Assembly (NCBI RefSeq): GCF_001263795.1
Contig: NZ_LHUR01000005.1
Location: 1-64,000 of the forward strand
Length of the DNA: 64,000 bases
Origin: Clostridium homopropionicum DSM 5847
Lineage (GTDB): Bacteria > Bacillota > Clostridia > Clostridiales > Clostridiaceae
Reading direction: 5' to 3'
The translations under genes and the position numbers were made by a program. This document shows, piece by piece, positions 37,803-46,998 of the stretch. Position 1 is the stretch's first letter. Every line of letters begins with the position of its first letter. Below the pieces are notes generated by a model that saw only the letters and a program-made list of their open reading frames with translations, made no database searches and was not told the origin of the DNA.

Positions 37803-39143
37803 TTGAGACGTAAATTTTCTACTTTATTACTTTCATTATTTTTCGTATTTTCTTTTTCTACTTCAGTTTTCGCTGCTAATGCAGATTTACCAAATATAAG
37901 CGGTAAGTCAGCAATTGTTATTGATGCTAGTACAGGGGAAATAATATATGCAAAGGATATAGATGCATCTCCAATGTATCCAGCAAGTACAACTAAACTA
38001 TTAACTGCATTGTTACTTGCAGAAAACAAAAAACCTACCGACAAGCTTACATATACACAAAATGCCTATAATCAACCTGAATATTCCTTATATAACATTA
38101 TAGGCAGAAGCAAGCTTAGAGTTAATGACACAATGACAGCTGAAGATGTAATGAAGGCATTACTTTTATTTTCAGCAAATGATTCAGCTTATATGATTGC
38201 AGATAATTTAGCTGGTAGTCCTGCAGAATTTGCAAATATGATGAATGATAAAATCCAAAAGCTAGGATTGAAAAACACTCATTTTGTAACTCCAAATGGA
38301 CTAGATAATAATATTGACAACCATTATACTTCTGCTTATGACCTAGGAATAATCACAAAAGAAGCTTTTAAAAATCCTTGGGTCAAAAAAGTAATGGGTA
38401 CTCAGAAGGACAAAATTGAAGTATCTAGTGGTGCCATTGCCTACGTAGAAAATAGAAATAAATTGCTTGGTCAAAAGATTGACACCGCTTTTGCAGATAA
38501 AATAGGTATTAATTTAGACCAAGTTCCTGCTTCTAATGCAGTAGCCATAGGCGGTAAAACTGGTTACACTGCAAAAGCTGGCAGATGCCTTACAGCTGTT
38601 TACGATAAGGACGGCAGAATACTAATTGGTGTTGTTTTAAAATCTATTTATGATGCTGCTGATACATATGTTTTCAATGACATGGCCAAAATAATAAACT
38701 GGAGCTATGCAGCTAAAAAGACTCCTCTTTATAAGGCAGATACTGAGCTTAAAACAATTGCACTAAAATATAAGCCTTTAATATTCTTTGGGCCAGAAAA
38801 AGAAGTAAATGTTCCAGTTACTTTAAAGGAAGATGCTACCTACTATGAAAATGAAGTAAATAAAGCGGAAATAAAAACTGAATTTCAGCTTTCTGATAAT
38901 ATAAAAGCAAGTAAATTAAGTAAGAATACTAGTATAGGAAAATTAGTATTAAAAGAAAGAGATGCTACTAAAACATACGATCTTTACCCTACTCTTTCCT
39001 CAAAGGACGTTATGAAAGGAAATATTCTTCTTTATGCGGGTGGAATATTAGGAATTGCAATAGCTGCAGCTTTAATATTAGCAATTGTCGCTTTAATTAC
39101 TAAAGGAGCAAGAAGAAGAGGTAGAAACAGAAGAAGATATTAA
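37803..39143 (+). CDS. D-alanyl-D-alanine carboxypeptidase (PBP5/DacA type)
   Basis: The 446-residue protein trims the terminal D-alanine from peptidoglycan stems outside the cell. It has a signal peptide (1-25), and the active-site motifs S62-T-T-K65, S124-A-N126 and K252-T-G254. A beta-rich domain follows (about 300-390). The C-terminal region is a membrane helix (about 405-430) followed by an Arg-rich tail, in place of the amphipathic anchor of PBP5. The TTG at 37803 is the start, with GGGAGAG about seven bases upstream. Confidence 0.93.
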   Translation: MRRKFSTLLLSLFFVFSFSTSVFAANADLPNISGKSAIVIDASTGEIIYAKDIDASPMYPASTTKLLTALLLAENKKPTDKLTYTQNAYNQPEYSLYNIIGRSKLRVNDTMTAEDVMKALLLFSANDSAYMIADNLAGSPAEFANMMNDKIQKLGLKNTHFVTPNGLDNNIDNHYTSAYDLGIITKEAFKNPWVKKVMGTQKDKIEVSSGAIAYVENRNKLLGQKIDTAFADKIGINLDQVPASNAVAIGGKTGYTAKAGRCLTAVYDKDGRILIGVVLKSIYDAADTYVFNDMAKIINWSYAAKKTPLYKADTELKTIALKYKPLIFFGPEKEVNVPVTLKEDATYYENEVNKAEIKTEFQLSDNIKASKLSKNTSIGKLVLKERDATKTYDLYPTLSSKDVMKGNILLYAGGILGIAIAAALILAIVALITKGARRRGRNRRRY

Positions 39144-39174
39144 TTATAAGAAATCTTTTGTCTTATATATAAAG

Positions 39175-39260
39175 TAAATCACTAGTCACTAATCGCTAGT
39201 CTCTATTAGATTCAATAAATCATAGGGATTAGCGACTAGAAATTAGTGATTTATTTTTTA
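39175..39260. repeat. Dispersed intergenic inverted repeat, copy 1
   Basis: The sequence reads AAATCACTAGTCACTAATCG CTAGTC, a spacer, then GATTAGCGACTAG, ATTAGTGATTT and a T-run. The arms pair imperfectly into a long hairpin that could act as a terminator after the carboxypeptidase gene. The same words occur at 46100-46172 and 53445-53464. Confidence 0.6.
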
Positions 39261-39299
39261 ATAAAAATGATTATTTTTTCACAAAATATCGTTAACCCT

Positions 39300-39330
39300 T
39301 TGACAACTATATTCATATATTGTAATATAT
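39300..39330 (+). promoter_or_regulatory. Promoter and dyad of the arsR-CoADR cluster
   Basis: TTGACA at 39300-39305 is followed after 17 bases by TAATAT (39323-39328). ATATATT-GT-AATATAT (39315-39330) is a 16-base dyad that covers the -10 box. This is the usual place for ArsR-type autorepression. Confidence 0.5.
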
Positions 39331-39368
39331 AAATATATTAATAAATTAATATTTGCGAGGTGAAATAT

Positions 39369-39647
39369 TTGGATAATGATATGGAAAGTTTTTTTGAAGC
39401 CTCTGAGCTTTTAAAAGCAATAGCACACCCTGTCAGACTTTGTATTATTGCTGGTCTATTAGAGAAGGGATGCTGCAATGTAACAACCATGCAAAGCTGC
39501 TTAGAGATACCTCAACCTACAGTTTCAAGACACCTTCAAAAGTTAAAAAGCCTTGGAATCATTGAAGGTGAAAGAAATGGACTAGAAATACATTACAAAG
39601 TAGTAGATCCGAGGGTAATTGATATAATTAATTTACTAGTTAAATGA
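39369..39647 (+). CDS. ArsR-family repressor, likely redox or sulfur sensing
   Basis: The 92-residue protein is a winged-helix ArsR-type repressor: AIAHPVRLCIIAGLLEKG at the start and the recognition helix in PQPTVSRHLQKLKSLGI. It has cysteines at 25, 35, 36 and 44, which could respond to metal, persulfide or disulfide stress. The TTG at 39369 is chosen because GAGGTG lies six bases upstream; a GTG at 39360 is part of that site. It is followed by the sulfur-redox enzymes, so control of those genes is likely. Confidence 0.85.
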   Translation: MDNDMESFFEASELLKAIAHPVRLCIIAGLLEKGCCNVTTMQSCLEIPQPTVSRHLQKLKSLGIIEGERNGLEIHYKVVDPRVIDIINLLVK

Positions 39648-39725
39648 TAAATATAACTTATTTTAACGAATTTATTTTTTAATATACAAACTGATTATTT
39701 AATTTTAATATTGGAGGGATTTTTA

Positions 39726-42182
39726 ATGAGTAAAAAAGTTTTAATTGTTGGTGGAGTAGCTGGTGGAGCTTCTGCTGCTGCAAGACTTAGAAGATTAGAT
39801 GAAAATGCAGAAATAATATTATTTGAAAGAGGAGATTATATTTCCTTTGCAAATTGTGGTTTACCATACTATATTGGAGGAACCATTCAGGAAAGAGATA
39901 ATTTATTAGTAACAACCTCTCAAGACATGAATGAAAAATTTAATATTGACGTAAGAACAAACAGTGAAGTTACTAAAGTTGACACAGATAAAAAAATAGT
40001 TACTGTTGTTTCTAAAGATAAAGGAACTTATACTGAAAATTATGATGCTTTAATTTTATCTCCTGGTGCAAAACCAATAAAACCACCTATCCCTGGAATA
40101 GAAAATGAAAAGATATTTTCATTAAGAAATATGAGTGACACAGATAAAATTAAAGAATACGTTTGCAAAAACAAATTGAACTCAGCTGTAGTTATAGGCG
40201 GAGGCTTCATAGGTATTGAAATGGCTGAAAATTTAAATGCTTTAGGAATTAAAGTTACCCTAGTAGAAGCTGCACCTCATATTTTAGCTCCTTTTGATAC
40301 TGATATGGTTACTATTGCTGAAAAAGAGCTTCAAGATAACAATATTCAATTAGTTTTAAATAATGGAGTTAAATCTTTTAAAGAAAATTGTAATATGCTT
40401 AATGTTGAGTTAGGTGATGGTCAAAACATCTCTGCTGATATTGTAATTCTTGCAATAGGTGTATCTCCTGACGTTAACTTTATAAAAGATACAAAGCTTA
40501 AATTTGGTCCAAAAGGTCATATCGTTGTAAATGAGCATATGGAAACAAATATAAAAGATGTATATGCTGTAGGCGATGCAGTTGAAGTTATTGATTTTGT
40601 AAATGGTCAAGTAACTGCTATACCGCTAGCAGGACCTGCAAATAAACAAGGAAGAATTGCGGCTGATAATGTAGCTGGCTTAAAAACTACTTTCAAGGGA
40701 TCTCAAGGCTCATCAATTATTAAAGTATGTGAAATGACTTGTGCAGCTACAGGAAATAATGAAAGAACTCTACAAAGATTAAATATACCTTATGAAGTAA
40801 TTTATGTATTCCCTCAAAGCCATGCATCTTATTATCCTGGAGCAACTCCTATTACCTTAAAATTAATATTTAACAAGGAAGGTAAGATATTTGGTGCCCA
40901 AGCTATTGGTTATGAAGGTGTTGACAAGAGAATTGATGACATTGCTACAGTAATTAGACTAGGTGGTACTGTTACAGACCTTACAGAACTTGAATTATGC
41001 TATGCTCCTCCTTATTCTTCAGCAAAAGATCCAGTAAATATGGCAGGTTTTGTTGCTGAAAATATAATAGCTGGCAGATCCGAAGTTGTACTTCCTCGTG
41101 ATTTAGATTCAAGAGATAGAGATAAAATAATTCTATTAGATATAAGAACTGACTTAGAACAAGAAATGGGTACTATAGCAGGATCACTTCATATTCCTCT
41201 TCAACAACTTAGAAACCGCTTAGATGAAGTAGACAAGTCAAAAGAAATTTGGGTTTACTGTATGATTGGTCAAAGAGGTTATTATGCTGAAAGATTGTTA
41301 AAGCAAAAGGGATATAATGTTAAAAACGTAACTGGAGGATTTAAATTATATATGTCCTCAAAATTCACTCCAAAAAAATTAGATAATAATACTGGTTGTT
41401 GTAATAAAGTAGAAAATGTAAAAAATCCAAATGTAAATAATGGGATAGTTAAAAATCTTGATGCTTGTGGCTTAAGCTGCCCAGGACCACTAATGAGAGT
41501 AAAGGCTGCTATAGATGAAATTAATCCTGGTGATGTTTTAAATGTTTCTGCTTCAGACCCAGGTTTCTATGAGGATATAAAATCTTGGTGTAAAACAACA
41601 AATAACGAACTAGTTAATTTATGCAAGGAAAAAGGCATAATCAAAGCTACTTTAAAAAAAAGCCCTGATCAAGTAGCTGCATCATGTGACCAACCTATTG
41701 TTTCTTCATCTAAAAATGCTCAAACAATGGTTGTATTTAGTGGAGATTTAGATAAAGCTATAGCATCCTTCATAATTGCAAACGGTGCTGCTGCTATGGG
41801 CAAAAAGGTTACAATGTTTTTTACCTTCTGGGGAATAAACATTTTAAGAAAAGCTCAAAGTATACCTACTAAAAAATCCTTTATAGAGAAAATGTTTGGT
41901 ATGATGATGCCACAGGGTTCTAAAAAATTAAAACTATCTCAAATGAACATGGCAGGAATAGGACCAAAAATGATTAGAGGGATAATGAAAAGCAAAAATG
42001 TTGAATCTCTTGAAGCTTTAATGAAATCTGCTATGGCAGGTGGAGTTGAAATAGTTGCTTGTCAAATGTCTATGGATCTTTTAGGTTTTAAACAAGAAGA
42101 GCTAATAGATGGGGTTAAGATAGGTGGAGTTGGTTACTACCTAGGAGAAGCAAATGATGCTGGAGTAAACTTATTCATATAA
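39726..42182 (+). CDS. CoA-disulfide reductase fused to rhodanese, TusA and DsrE domains
   Basis: The 818-residue protein combines four sulfur-handling units. Residues 1-445 form an FAD/NADH disulfide oxidoreductase with the FAD motif VGGVAGGASAA and redox cysteine C44 in FANCGLP. A rhodanese domain follows (about 460-545) with catalytic C512 in VYCMIGQRG. A TusA domain (about 570-645) has C585 in SCPGPLMR. The C-terminal DsrE/DsrF-like domain has C779 in ACQMSMDL. Sulfur could pass as persulfide between these cysteines, ending in reduction of CoA-persulfide or polysulfide. GGAGGG precedes the ATG at 39726. Confidence 0.93.
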   Translation: MSKKVLIVGGVAGGASAAARLRRLDENAEIILFERGDYISFANCGLPYYIGGTIQERDNLLVTTSQDMNEKFNIDVRTNSEVTKVDTDKKIVTVVSKDKGTYTENYDALILSPGAKPIKPPIPGIENEKIFSLRNMSDTDKIKEYVCKNKLNSAVVIGGGFIGIEMAENLNALGIKVTLVEAAPHILAPFDTDMVTIAEKELQDNNIQLVLNNGVKSFKENCNMLNVELGDGQNISADIVILAIGVSPDVNFIKDTKLKFGPKGHIVVNEHMETNIKDVYAVGDAVEVIDFVNGQVTAIPLAGPANKQGRIAADNVAGLKTTFKGSQGSSIIKVCEMTCAATGNNERTLQRLNIPYEVIYVFPQSHASYYPGATPITLKLIFNKEGKIFGAQAIGYEGVDKRIDDIATVIRLGGTVTDLTELELCYAPPYSSAKDPVNMAGFVAENIIAGRSEVVLPRDLDSRDRDKIILLDIRTDLEQEMGTIAGSLHIPLQQLRNRLDEVDKSKEIWVYCMIGQRGYYAERLLKQKGYNVKNVTGGFKLYMSSKFTPKKLDNNTGCCNKVENVKNPNVNNGIVKNLDACGLSCPGPLMRVKAAIDEINPGDVLNVSASDPGFYEDIKSWCKTTNNELVNLCKEKGIIKATLKKSPDQVAASCDQPIVSSSKNAQTMVVFSGDLDKAIASFIIANGAAAMGKKVTMFFTFWGINILRKAQSIPTKKSFIEKMFGMMMPQGSKKLKLSQMNMAGIGPKMIRGIMKSKNVESLEALMKSAMAGGVEIVACQMSMDLLGFKQEELIDGVKIGGVGYYLGEANDAGVNLFI

Positions 42183-42188
42183 TCACTT

Positions 42189-42225
42189 AATAAAATGGCT
42201 TGTTTTTATTACAAGCCATTTTATT
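42189..42225. terminator. Hairpin between the two CoADR-type genes
   Basis: AATAAAATGGCTTGT (42189-42203) and its exact complement (42211-42225) give a 15-base-pair stem; the right arm is itself T-rich. It should reduce readthrough into the second gene. Confidence 0.75.
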
Positions 42226-42297
42226 CTGCAAAATAATGATTTAAAATAACATTATAGAGTACGATAATTAATTAGTATAGTTTAAGGGGGGTCAAAA

Positions 42298-43656
42298 ATG
42301 GGTAAAAAGATCTTAATAGTTGGAGGTTCTGCCGGTGGTGCCGCTACTGCTACAAGGCTTAAACGAATTGATCCTACTGCTGAGATAATTATTTACGAGA
42401 AAACTCCGTACATTTCTTACTCTAGCTGCGCTCTTCCCTACTTCATTGGTAACTTGGTGGAAGATAGGCGAAAAATCTTTGTAAAAACCCCAACTGAAAT
42501 GGAAGAAGAAAATAATATTAAAGTAAAAATTAATAGTGAAATCATCTCAATTGACACTATGAATAATCTAATTACTGTTAAAGATAAGGATTCAATTTAC
42601 ACAAATGATTATGATTACTTAGTAATATCTCCTGGTGCAAAACCTTCAAAACCGGACTTTCCCGGAATTGAAAGCCCTAAAATATTTACCTTAAGGAATG
42701 TTCCCGATGCTGATAAAATTAAGCAGTATATTAACAAAGCTTATGTAAAGTCTGTGGCAATTGTTGGTGGAGGATATATTGGTATTGAAATGGCTGAAAA
42801 TCTTAAGAATCTTGGTATAAGAGTTACTGTGGTTCAATCAAGTGCTCATATACTTCCTCCTTTTGATTTTGATATGGTAGAGCTAATAGAAGAAGAATTA
42901 AAATCTAATGAAGTGAAACTAATTCTAAGTGACCCAGTAAAAGCCTTTTACGATAATGGTGATATTATAGAAACCACCTTAACCAGCGGTGTAAAGCTTA
43001 ATAGTGATATTGTTATTTTATCAATAGGCATTAAACCCGATATAAGCTTTTTAAATGGCTCTGGAATAGAATTAGGTGAAAAAGGACATATTTTAGTAAA
43101 CAGCAAAATGCAAACTAATTTTAATAATGTATTTGCCTTAGGAGATGCAGTAGAAACTTTAGATTTAGTAAGTGGATTTAAAACCAATATAGCTTTAGCA
43201 AGCCCTGCTGCAAGGCAAGCTGACATAGTGGCAAATAATATTATGGGAATAGAAGACTTCTATAAAGGCTCTTTAGGCTCAGCTCTAATAAAGGTTTTTG
43301 AATTAACTTGTGGTTGTACAGGAGATAACGAAAAAAATCTTAAAAAATACAATATACCTTATAAAGTAATTTATACTGAAGGTCATTCTAGTGCTTCAGC
43401 ATACCCTGGAAGTAAAGTAATAAAATTCAAGCTTATATTTAGTGAAAATGGTAAAATTCTTGGTGCCCAAATATTAGGAGAAGCTGGTGTTGATAAAAGA
43501 ACAGATATCATTGCCACTTTAATAAGTCTTGGAGGTACAGTTTTTGATGCCGCTAAGCTTCAATTAGCTTACGCTCCTCCTTACTCAACACCAACTGATA
43601 TTATAAATATAGTGGGTTTAAAAGCCTCAAAAAAACTCAAATCTAAAAATTTTTAA
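42298..43656 (+). CDS. Second CoA-disulfide reductase-type flavoenzyme
   Basis: The 452-residue protein is a paralogue of the first domain of the preceding gene, with the FAD motif VGGSAGGAATATR, redox cysteine C44 in SSCALPYFIG, the NAD-binding GGGYIGIEMAENL near residue 155 and the C-terminal AYAPPYSTPTDI. It has no rhodanese, TusA or DsrE parts. It may reduce CoA disulfide or CoA persulfide, or act as an NADH oxidase. AAGGGGGG precedes the ATG. The terminator in front implies its own promoter. Confidence 0.9.
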   Translation: MGKKILIVGGSAGGAATATRLKRIDPTAEIIIYEKTPYISYSSCALPYFIGNLVEDRRKIFVKTPTEMEEENNIKVKINSEIISIDTMNNLITVKDKDSIYTNDYDYLVISPGAKPSKPDFPGIESPKIFTLRNVPDADKIKQYINKAYVKSVAIVGGGYIGIEMAENLKNLGIRVTVVQSSAHILPPFDFDMVELIEEELKSNEVKLILSDPVKAFYDNGDIIETTLTSGVKLNSDIVILSIGIKPDISFLNGSGIELGEKGHILVNSKMQTNFNNVFALGDAVETLDLVSGFKTNIALASPAARQADIVANNIMGIEDFYKGSLGSALIKVFELTCGCTGDNEKNLKKYNIPYKVIYTEGHSSASAYPGSKVIKFKLIFSENGKILGAQILGEAGVDKRTDIIATLISLGGTVFDAAKLQLAYAPPYSTPTDIINIVGLKASKKLKSKNF

Positions 43657-43665
43657 GAATATAAA

Positions 43666-43698
43666 AAGGATATGGTTTGAAATAAATACCATATCCTT
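43666..43698. terminator. Hairpin terminator after the second CoADR gene
   Basis: AAGGATATGGT (43666-43676) pairs with ACCATATCCTT (43688-43698). It separates this gene from the convergent aminopeptidase gene. Confidence 0.75.
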
Positions 43699-43725
43699 AA
43701 ATTTATCTCGTTTCTATGCTAATAC

Positions 43726-44829
43726 TTAGTCTATAAACTTTCCATTTTCATAGAAAAGTTCACCATCAGCATATATTTTTCCACCGTTTCTCATGTCACA
43801 AAGCATATCCCAGTGAATTGTTGATCTGTTTTTTCCACCAGCTTCTGGCATTGAATCTCCTATGGCCATGTGAATAGTTCCACCTATCTTTTCATCAAAC
43901 AGCATGTTTTTAGTAAACTGTTTAATTCCATAGTTTGTTCCAATGGCAACTTCACCAAAGCTTGATGCTCCCTCATCGGTCTCAAGTAATGCCTTTAAAA
44001 GCTCTTCACCTTTTTCGGCAGTAGCTTTTACTACTTTTCCATCCTTTACTTCAAGTTTAATTCCTTGGATCTCCTTCCCCATATATATTCCTGGAAAACT
44101 AAAAGTTATAACTCCATCTATTCCATCTTCTACTGGTGATGTGAAAACTTCACCATCAGGGAAATTAACTCTACCATCACAATTAATCCACTTTCTGCCA
44201 TCAATATTCACTTTTATATCTGTTCCTTCAGAAACTATATGTAATTCCTTTTTAGTATCTAAATATTTTATCCATTTCTCTTGATATTCGCTTACCTTTT
44301 CCCATTCTGCCACTGGGTCATCTTTATCTAAAAGTCCAGCACCATAAACAAAATCCTCATACTCAGAAAGACTCATATTTCCTTCTTGAGCATCAGCATA
44401 AGTAGGGAATTGTGTACCACACCATCTTAAAGAGCCATTTCCCATCTTTTCTGAATAAACCTTTCTCCAGCTAGTGGCACCTTTTGATGTTAACTGAATC
44501 CTTTTTGAATCTATGGTTGTATTAGCTTTTGTATTTCTTGTTCCCCATGCAGTAAGCCATACATCTGCCTTTTCTAAGGCTGTCTTTAAGATGTAATTTT
44601 CCTCAAGTAATTGTTCCTCTGTGCTGTATCTTAACTTAACTTGATCTGCTTCATGTGAGGTTAATCTTGTCTCAACATGAGCACCTGCTAGTATAGCTTC
44701 CTTAACCACTTCAACCATCCAGGGTTCTGCTACACTATCACTTTGAACTAGTACGAAGTCTCCCTTTTTAATCTTTGTTGAATAGTTCACAAGAAGCTTT
44801 GCAAGTTTATTTAATCTTGGATCTGACAT
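43726..44829 (-). CDS. M29-family metal aminopeptidase
   Basis: The 367-residue enzyme belongs to the AmpS/PepS/aminopeptidase T family, which removes N-terminal residues from peptides in the cytosol with two metal ions. Typical stretches are DPRLNKLAKLLVNYSTKIKKGD at the start, NFPDGEVFTSPVEDGIDGVI near 225 and HMAIGDSMPEAGGKNRSTIHWDM near 315, which hold the metal-binding Glu and His. Length is normal. It is followed by nothing on its strand before the terminator at 43666. Confidence 0.93.
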   Translation of the reverse strand: MSDPRLNKLAKLLVNYSTKIKKGDFVLVQSDSVAEPWMVEVVKEAILAGAHVETRLTSHEADQVKLRYSTEEQLLEENYILKTALEKADVWLTAWGTRNTKANTTIDSKRIQLTSKGATSWRKVYSEKMGNGSLRWCGTQFPTYADAQEGNMSLSEYEDFVYGAGLLDKDDPVAEWEKVSEYQEKWIKYLDTKKELHIVSEGTDIKVNIDGRKWINCDGRVNFPDGEVFTSPVEDGIDGVITFSFPGIYMGKEIQGIKLEVKDGKVVKATAEKGEELLKALLETDEGASSFGEVAIGTNYGIKQFTKNMLFDEKIGGTIHMAIGDSMPEAGGKNRSTIHWDMLCDMRNGGKIYADGELFYENGKFID

Positions 44830-44865
44830 ACATATTCCCCCCCAAATTTAATTATAATTTTCTAT

Positions 44866-45225
44866 CTAAAAACTTATAACCTTATTTATTTCTATTATCA
44901 TCTTTTCTTCATTTAAAGGTTTTAAAAGAAAACTTTTAGCACCAGCCTTTATTGCTTCAATGACTTTAACCTGTTGTCCTACAGCTGAACATATTATTAT
45001 TTTAGCGTTAGAGTCTATTTCCATAATCTTCTTAACAGCTTCAACACCATCCATGTCTGGCATAGTAATATCCATTGTCACTATATCAGGTCTTAATTTT
45101 TTATATAACTCTATTGCCTCATTTCCATTAGATGCCTCACCAACTACAGTAATATTATTGTTTTTCAAATAATTTACTATATTTAATCTAATAAAATTTG
45201 AATCATCTACAACTAATACATTCAT
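44866..45225 (-). CDS. CheY-like single-domain response regulator
   Basis: The 119-residue protein is only a receiver domain. Phosphorylation residue D52 lies in TMDITMPDMDG, the acidic pair D7-D8 in VVDDSN, and K102 in LLKPLN. It has no output domain, so it acts by protein contact, as CheY does. No histidine kinase or chemotaxis gene is adjacent. The ATG at 45225 follows AGGAGA. Clostridial orphan CheY proteins of this kind are common and their partners are usually unknown. Confidence 0.92.
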   Translation of the reverse strand: MNVLVVDDSNFIRLNIVNYLKNNNITVVGEASNGNEAIELYKKLRPDIVTMDITMPDMDGVEAVKKIMEIDSNAKIIICSAVGQQVKVIEAIKAGAKSFLLKPLNEEKMIIEINKVISF

Positions 45226-45436
45226 TTTATCTCTCCTACACAAACAAGTTTACAATTAAAAAACCAATACAGTAAATACAAACGTGCATTGGCTATTTTT
45301 GTAATATTTGCATTAGAATTAACTGTCATAAGGTAAATTATACAATTTTAACGTTTTCAAGTCAATATATATTTCACATTAATACTAGCATGCACATACT
45401 TTATTATGAATAGAATTTTTGAAAGGTGATTTGAAT

Positions 45437-46069
45437 ATGTTCTTTTGTCCATTTTTTAGAACTCCCGAAAAATCCTTTGTAAGAATACTTCATGCCTCTC
45501 CTGATGCCCCACCAGTAGATGTATATTTAAATGATAAAATTATCGCTAGAAACTTATCTTATAAACAGTTTACTCCTTATATTTCTGTAGCTCCAGGATT
45601 ATATAATTTGAGAATATACCCTGCAGGCAGAATTACAAACCCTTTAATAAATACTAATTACAACTTTAAGCCAGATACAATTCTTACATTAGCAGCAGGT
45701 GGAGGTTTGTCTAACATCAGTCTTTTTTCCTACGAAGAACCTAAACTTCCTTCCATACCTGGAAGCTCTTATGTAAGATTTATTCACTTGTCTCCTAATA
45801 CTCCTACTTCTAATTTAACTGATCAAATGGGAAAAGTTATAGCTAGAAATATTAGTTTTGGAGGAAGTAGCAATTATACTCCATTAGCCAGTGGAACATA
45901 CACCTTTCAAGTAAGTCCTACTGGAACAAATAGTATAATTTTAAACGTTCCTAATGTGATTATCAAACCAGGCAGATTTTACTCTGTCTATTTAGTTGGT
46001 TTCCCTAATGAAAGGGCTCCACTTCAAGTTTTACTACCGCTCGATGGCAATTCTTATATAGAATTTTAA
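45437..46069 (+). CDS. DUF4397-domain protein
   Basis: The 210-residue protein contains two tandem DUF4397-type beta modules, each starting with a phrase like VRILHASPDAPPVDVYL and VRFIHLSPNTPTSNLTD. The family is mostly secreted or surface-linked, but here there is no signal peptide; the N-terminus is MFFCPFFRTPEKS. The function of the family is unknown. AAAGGTG precedes the ATG at 45437. It stands alone and is followed by a dispersed repeat. Confidence 0.85.
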   Translation: MFFCPFFRTPEKSFVRILHASPDAPPVDVYLNDKIIARNLSYKQFTPYISVAPGLYNLRIYPAGRITNPLINTNYNFKPDTILTLAAGGGLSNISLFSYEEPKLPSIPGSSYVRFIHLSPNTPTSNLTDQMGKVIARNISFGGSSNYTPLASGTYTFQVSPTGTNSIILNVPNVIIKPGRFYSVYLVGFPNERAPLQVLLPLDGNSYIEF

Positions 46070-46099
46070 ATAATAAAGTTTCTGTGCAACTTTATTATT

Positions 46100-46172
46100 A
46101 ATCGCTAATCTCTATTCTCTAGTCGCTAGACTCCGTAATAAATCATTTACTAGTGATTAGTGATTAGCGATT
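46100..46172. repeat. Dispersed intergenic inverted repeat, copy 2
   Basis: AATCGCTAATC (46100-46110) and GATTAGCGATT (46162-46172) are perfect inverted arms, with CTAGTCGCTAG and CTAGTGATTAGTG between them. The words match copy 1 at 39175-39260. The right arm covers the last codons of the membrane-protein gene on the minus strand. Confidence 0.6.
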
Positions 46173-46838
46173 GTTAAAAAAAGTTTTCAACTGTACTGCA
46201 TCATTAATAGTAAAACTTACTTTTGAAATTATAAATACTGCACTTAAAAATCCTACTAGCAATACTCTATATGTAGTATTATTTTGTTTTATGGCTCCCG
46301 CAATTCCAAATAAAGCTCCAACTATTCCCCAAGCAAAAATATTTGGAATAAAGGGAAGCAAATTGTCAATAAATAATGCAACTATATTAAAAAACACATA
46401 AAGTACTGACACTAAAGGAATAAACACATTGCTTATTATATAAGGTGAAATTGCTGATACAACAAAACTTATTAAAATTCCACTAGGTGATTTAATGAAA
46501 TACACTAATATAATGCTAAGTAAAATAAAGCTAATTATTAAATACTTAATAAAAAAATCACTATTATCAAAAACTAAGCTATAGGATTTTTTAAAATTAT
46601 TCCAAATCTCCTCATAGCTAGGACCATCAAAAGCAAACCTAGTTAAATATAAGTTAAAATAGCTTGTCTTAAATTCATTGAATATAAAAAGTGGGAAAAT
46701 AAATATTGCTCTGAAGACATAAAAAATAAAACTCCACAATATTCCTTTCTTAATTATTTTACTTAACCACCGTTCTTTATGTTTGCTTATAGATGCATAA
46801 AATGTTAAGTTGTCAATTATCTGTAATTTATCTGACAT
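46164..46838 (-). CDS. Multi-spanning membrane protein, possibly Yip1-like
   Basis: The 224-residue protein has a charged N-terminus and about five membrane helices, the first at about 35-55 and the others between 95 and 215. The arrangement resembles small Yip1-type membrane proteins, but I see no decisive motif. The gene is single and its stop codon lies in the repeat at 46100-46172. No function can be assigned. Confidence 0.55.
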   Translation of the reverse strand: MSDKLQIIDNLTFYASISKHKERWLSKIIKKGILWSFIFYVFRAIFIFPLFIFNEFKTSYFNLYLTRFAFDGPSYEEIWNNFKKSYSLVFDNSDFFIKYLIISFILLSIILVYFIKSPSGILISFVVSAISPYIISNVFIPLVSVLYVFFNIVALFIDNLLPFIPNIFAWGIVGALFGIAGAIKQNNTTYRVLLVGFLSAVFIISKVSFTINDAVQLKTFFNNR

Positions 46839-46930
46839 AAAGCTACCTCCCTAAGGATTCAATTCTACTATTAATATATTACCATATTTTTACATTTTGT
46901 AAACTACTTTATTTCCTAAAAATAAAAAAA

Positions 46931-46998
46931 GGTAAAAAAGGGGGCAGACCCCTGGGATTTATACCAAGGAGTCTGCCCCCTTTTTTTCTTTTTTTACC
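46931..46998 (-). terminator. GC-rich terminator after the PAP2 gene
   Basis: GGGGGCAGAC (46940-46949) pairs with GTCTGCCCCC (46971-46980), with further pairing inside and A and T runs outside. It stands out from the AT-rich surroundings and overlaps the stop codon of the PAP2 gene. Confidence 0.85.
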
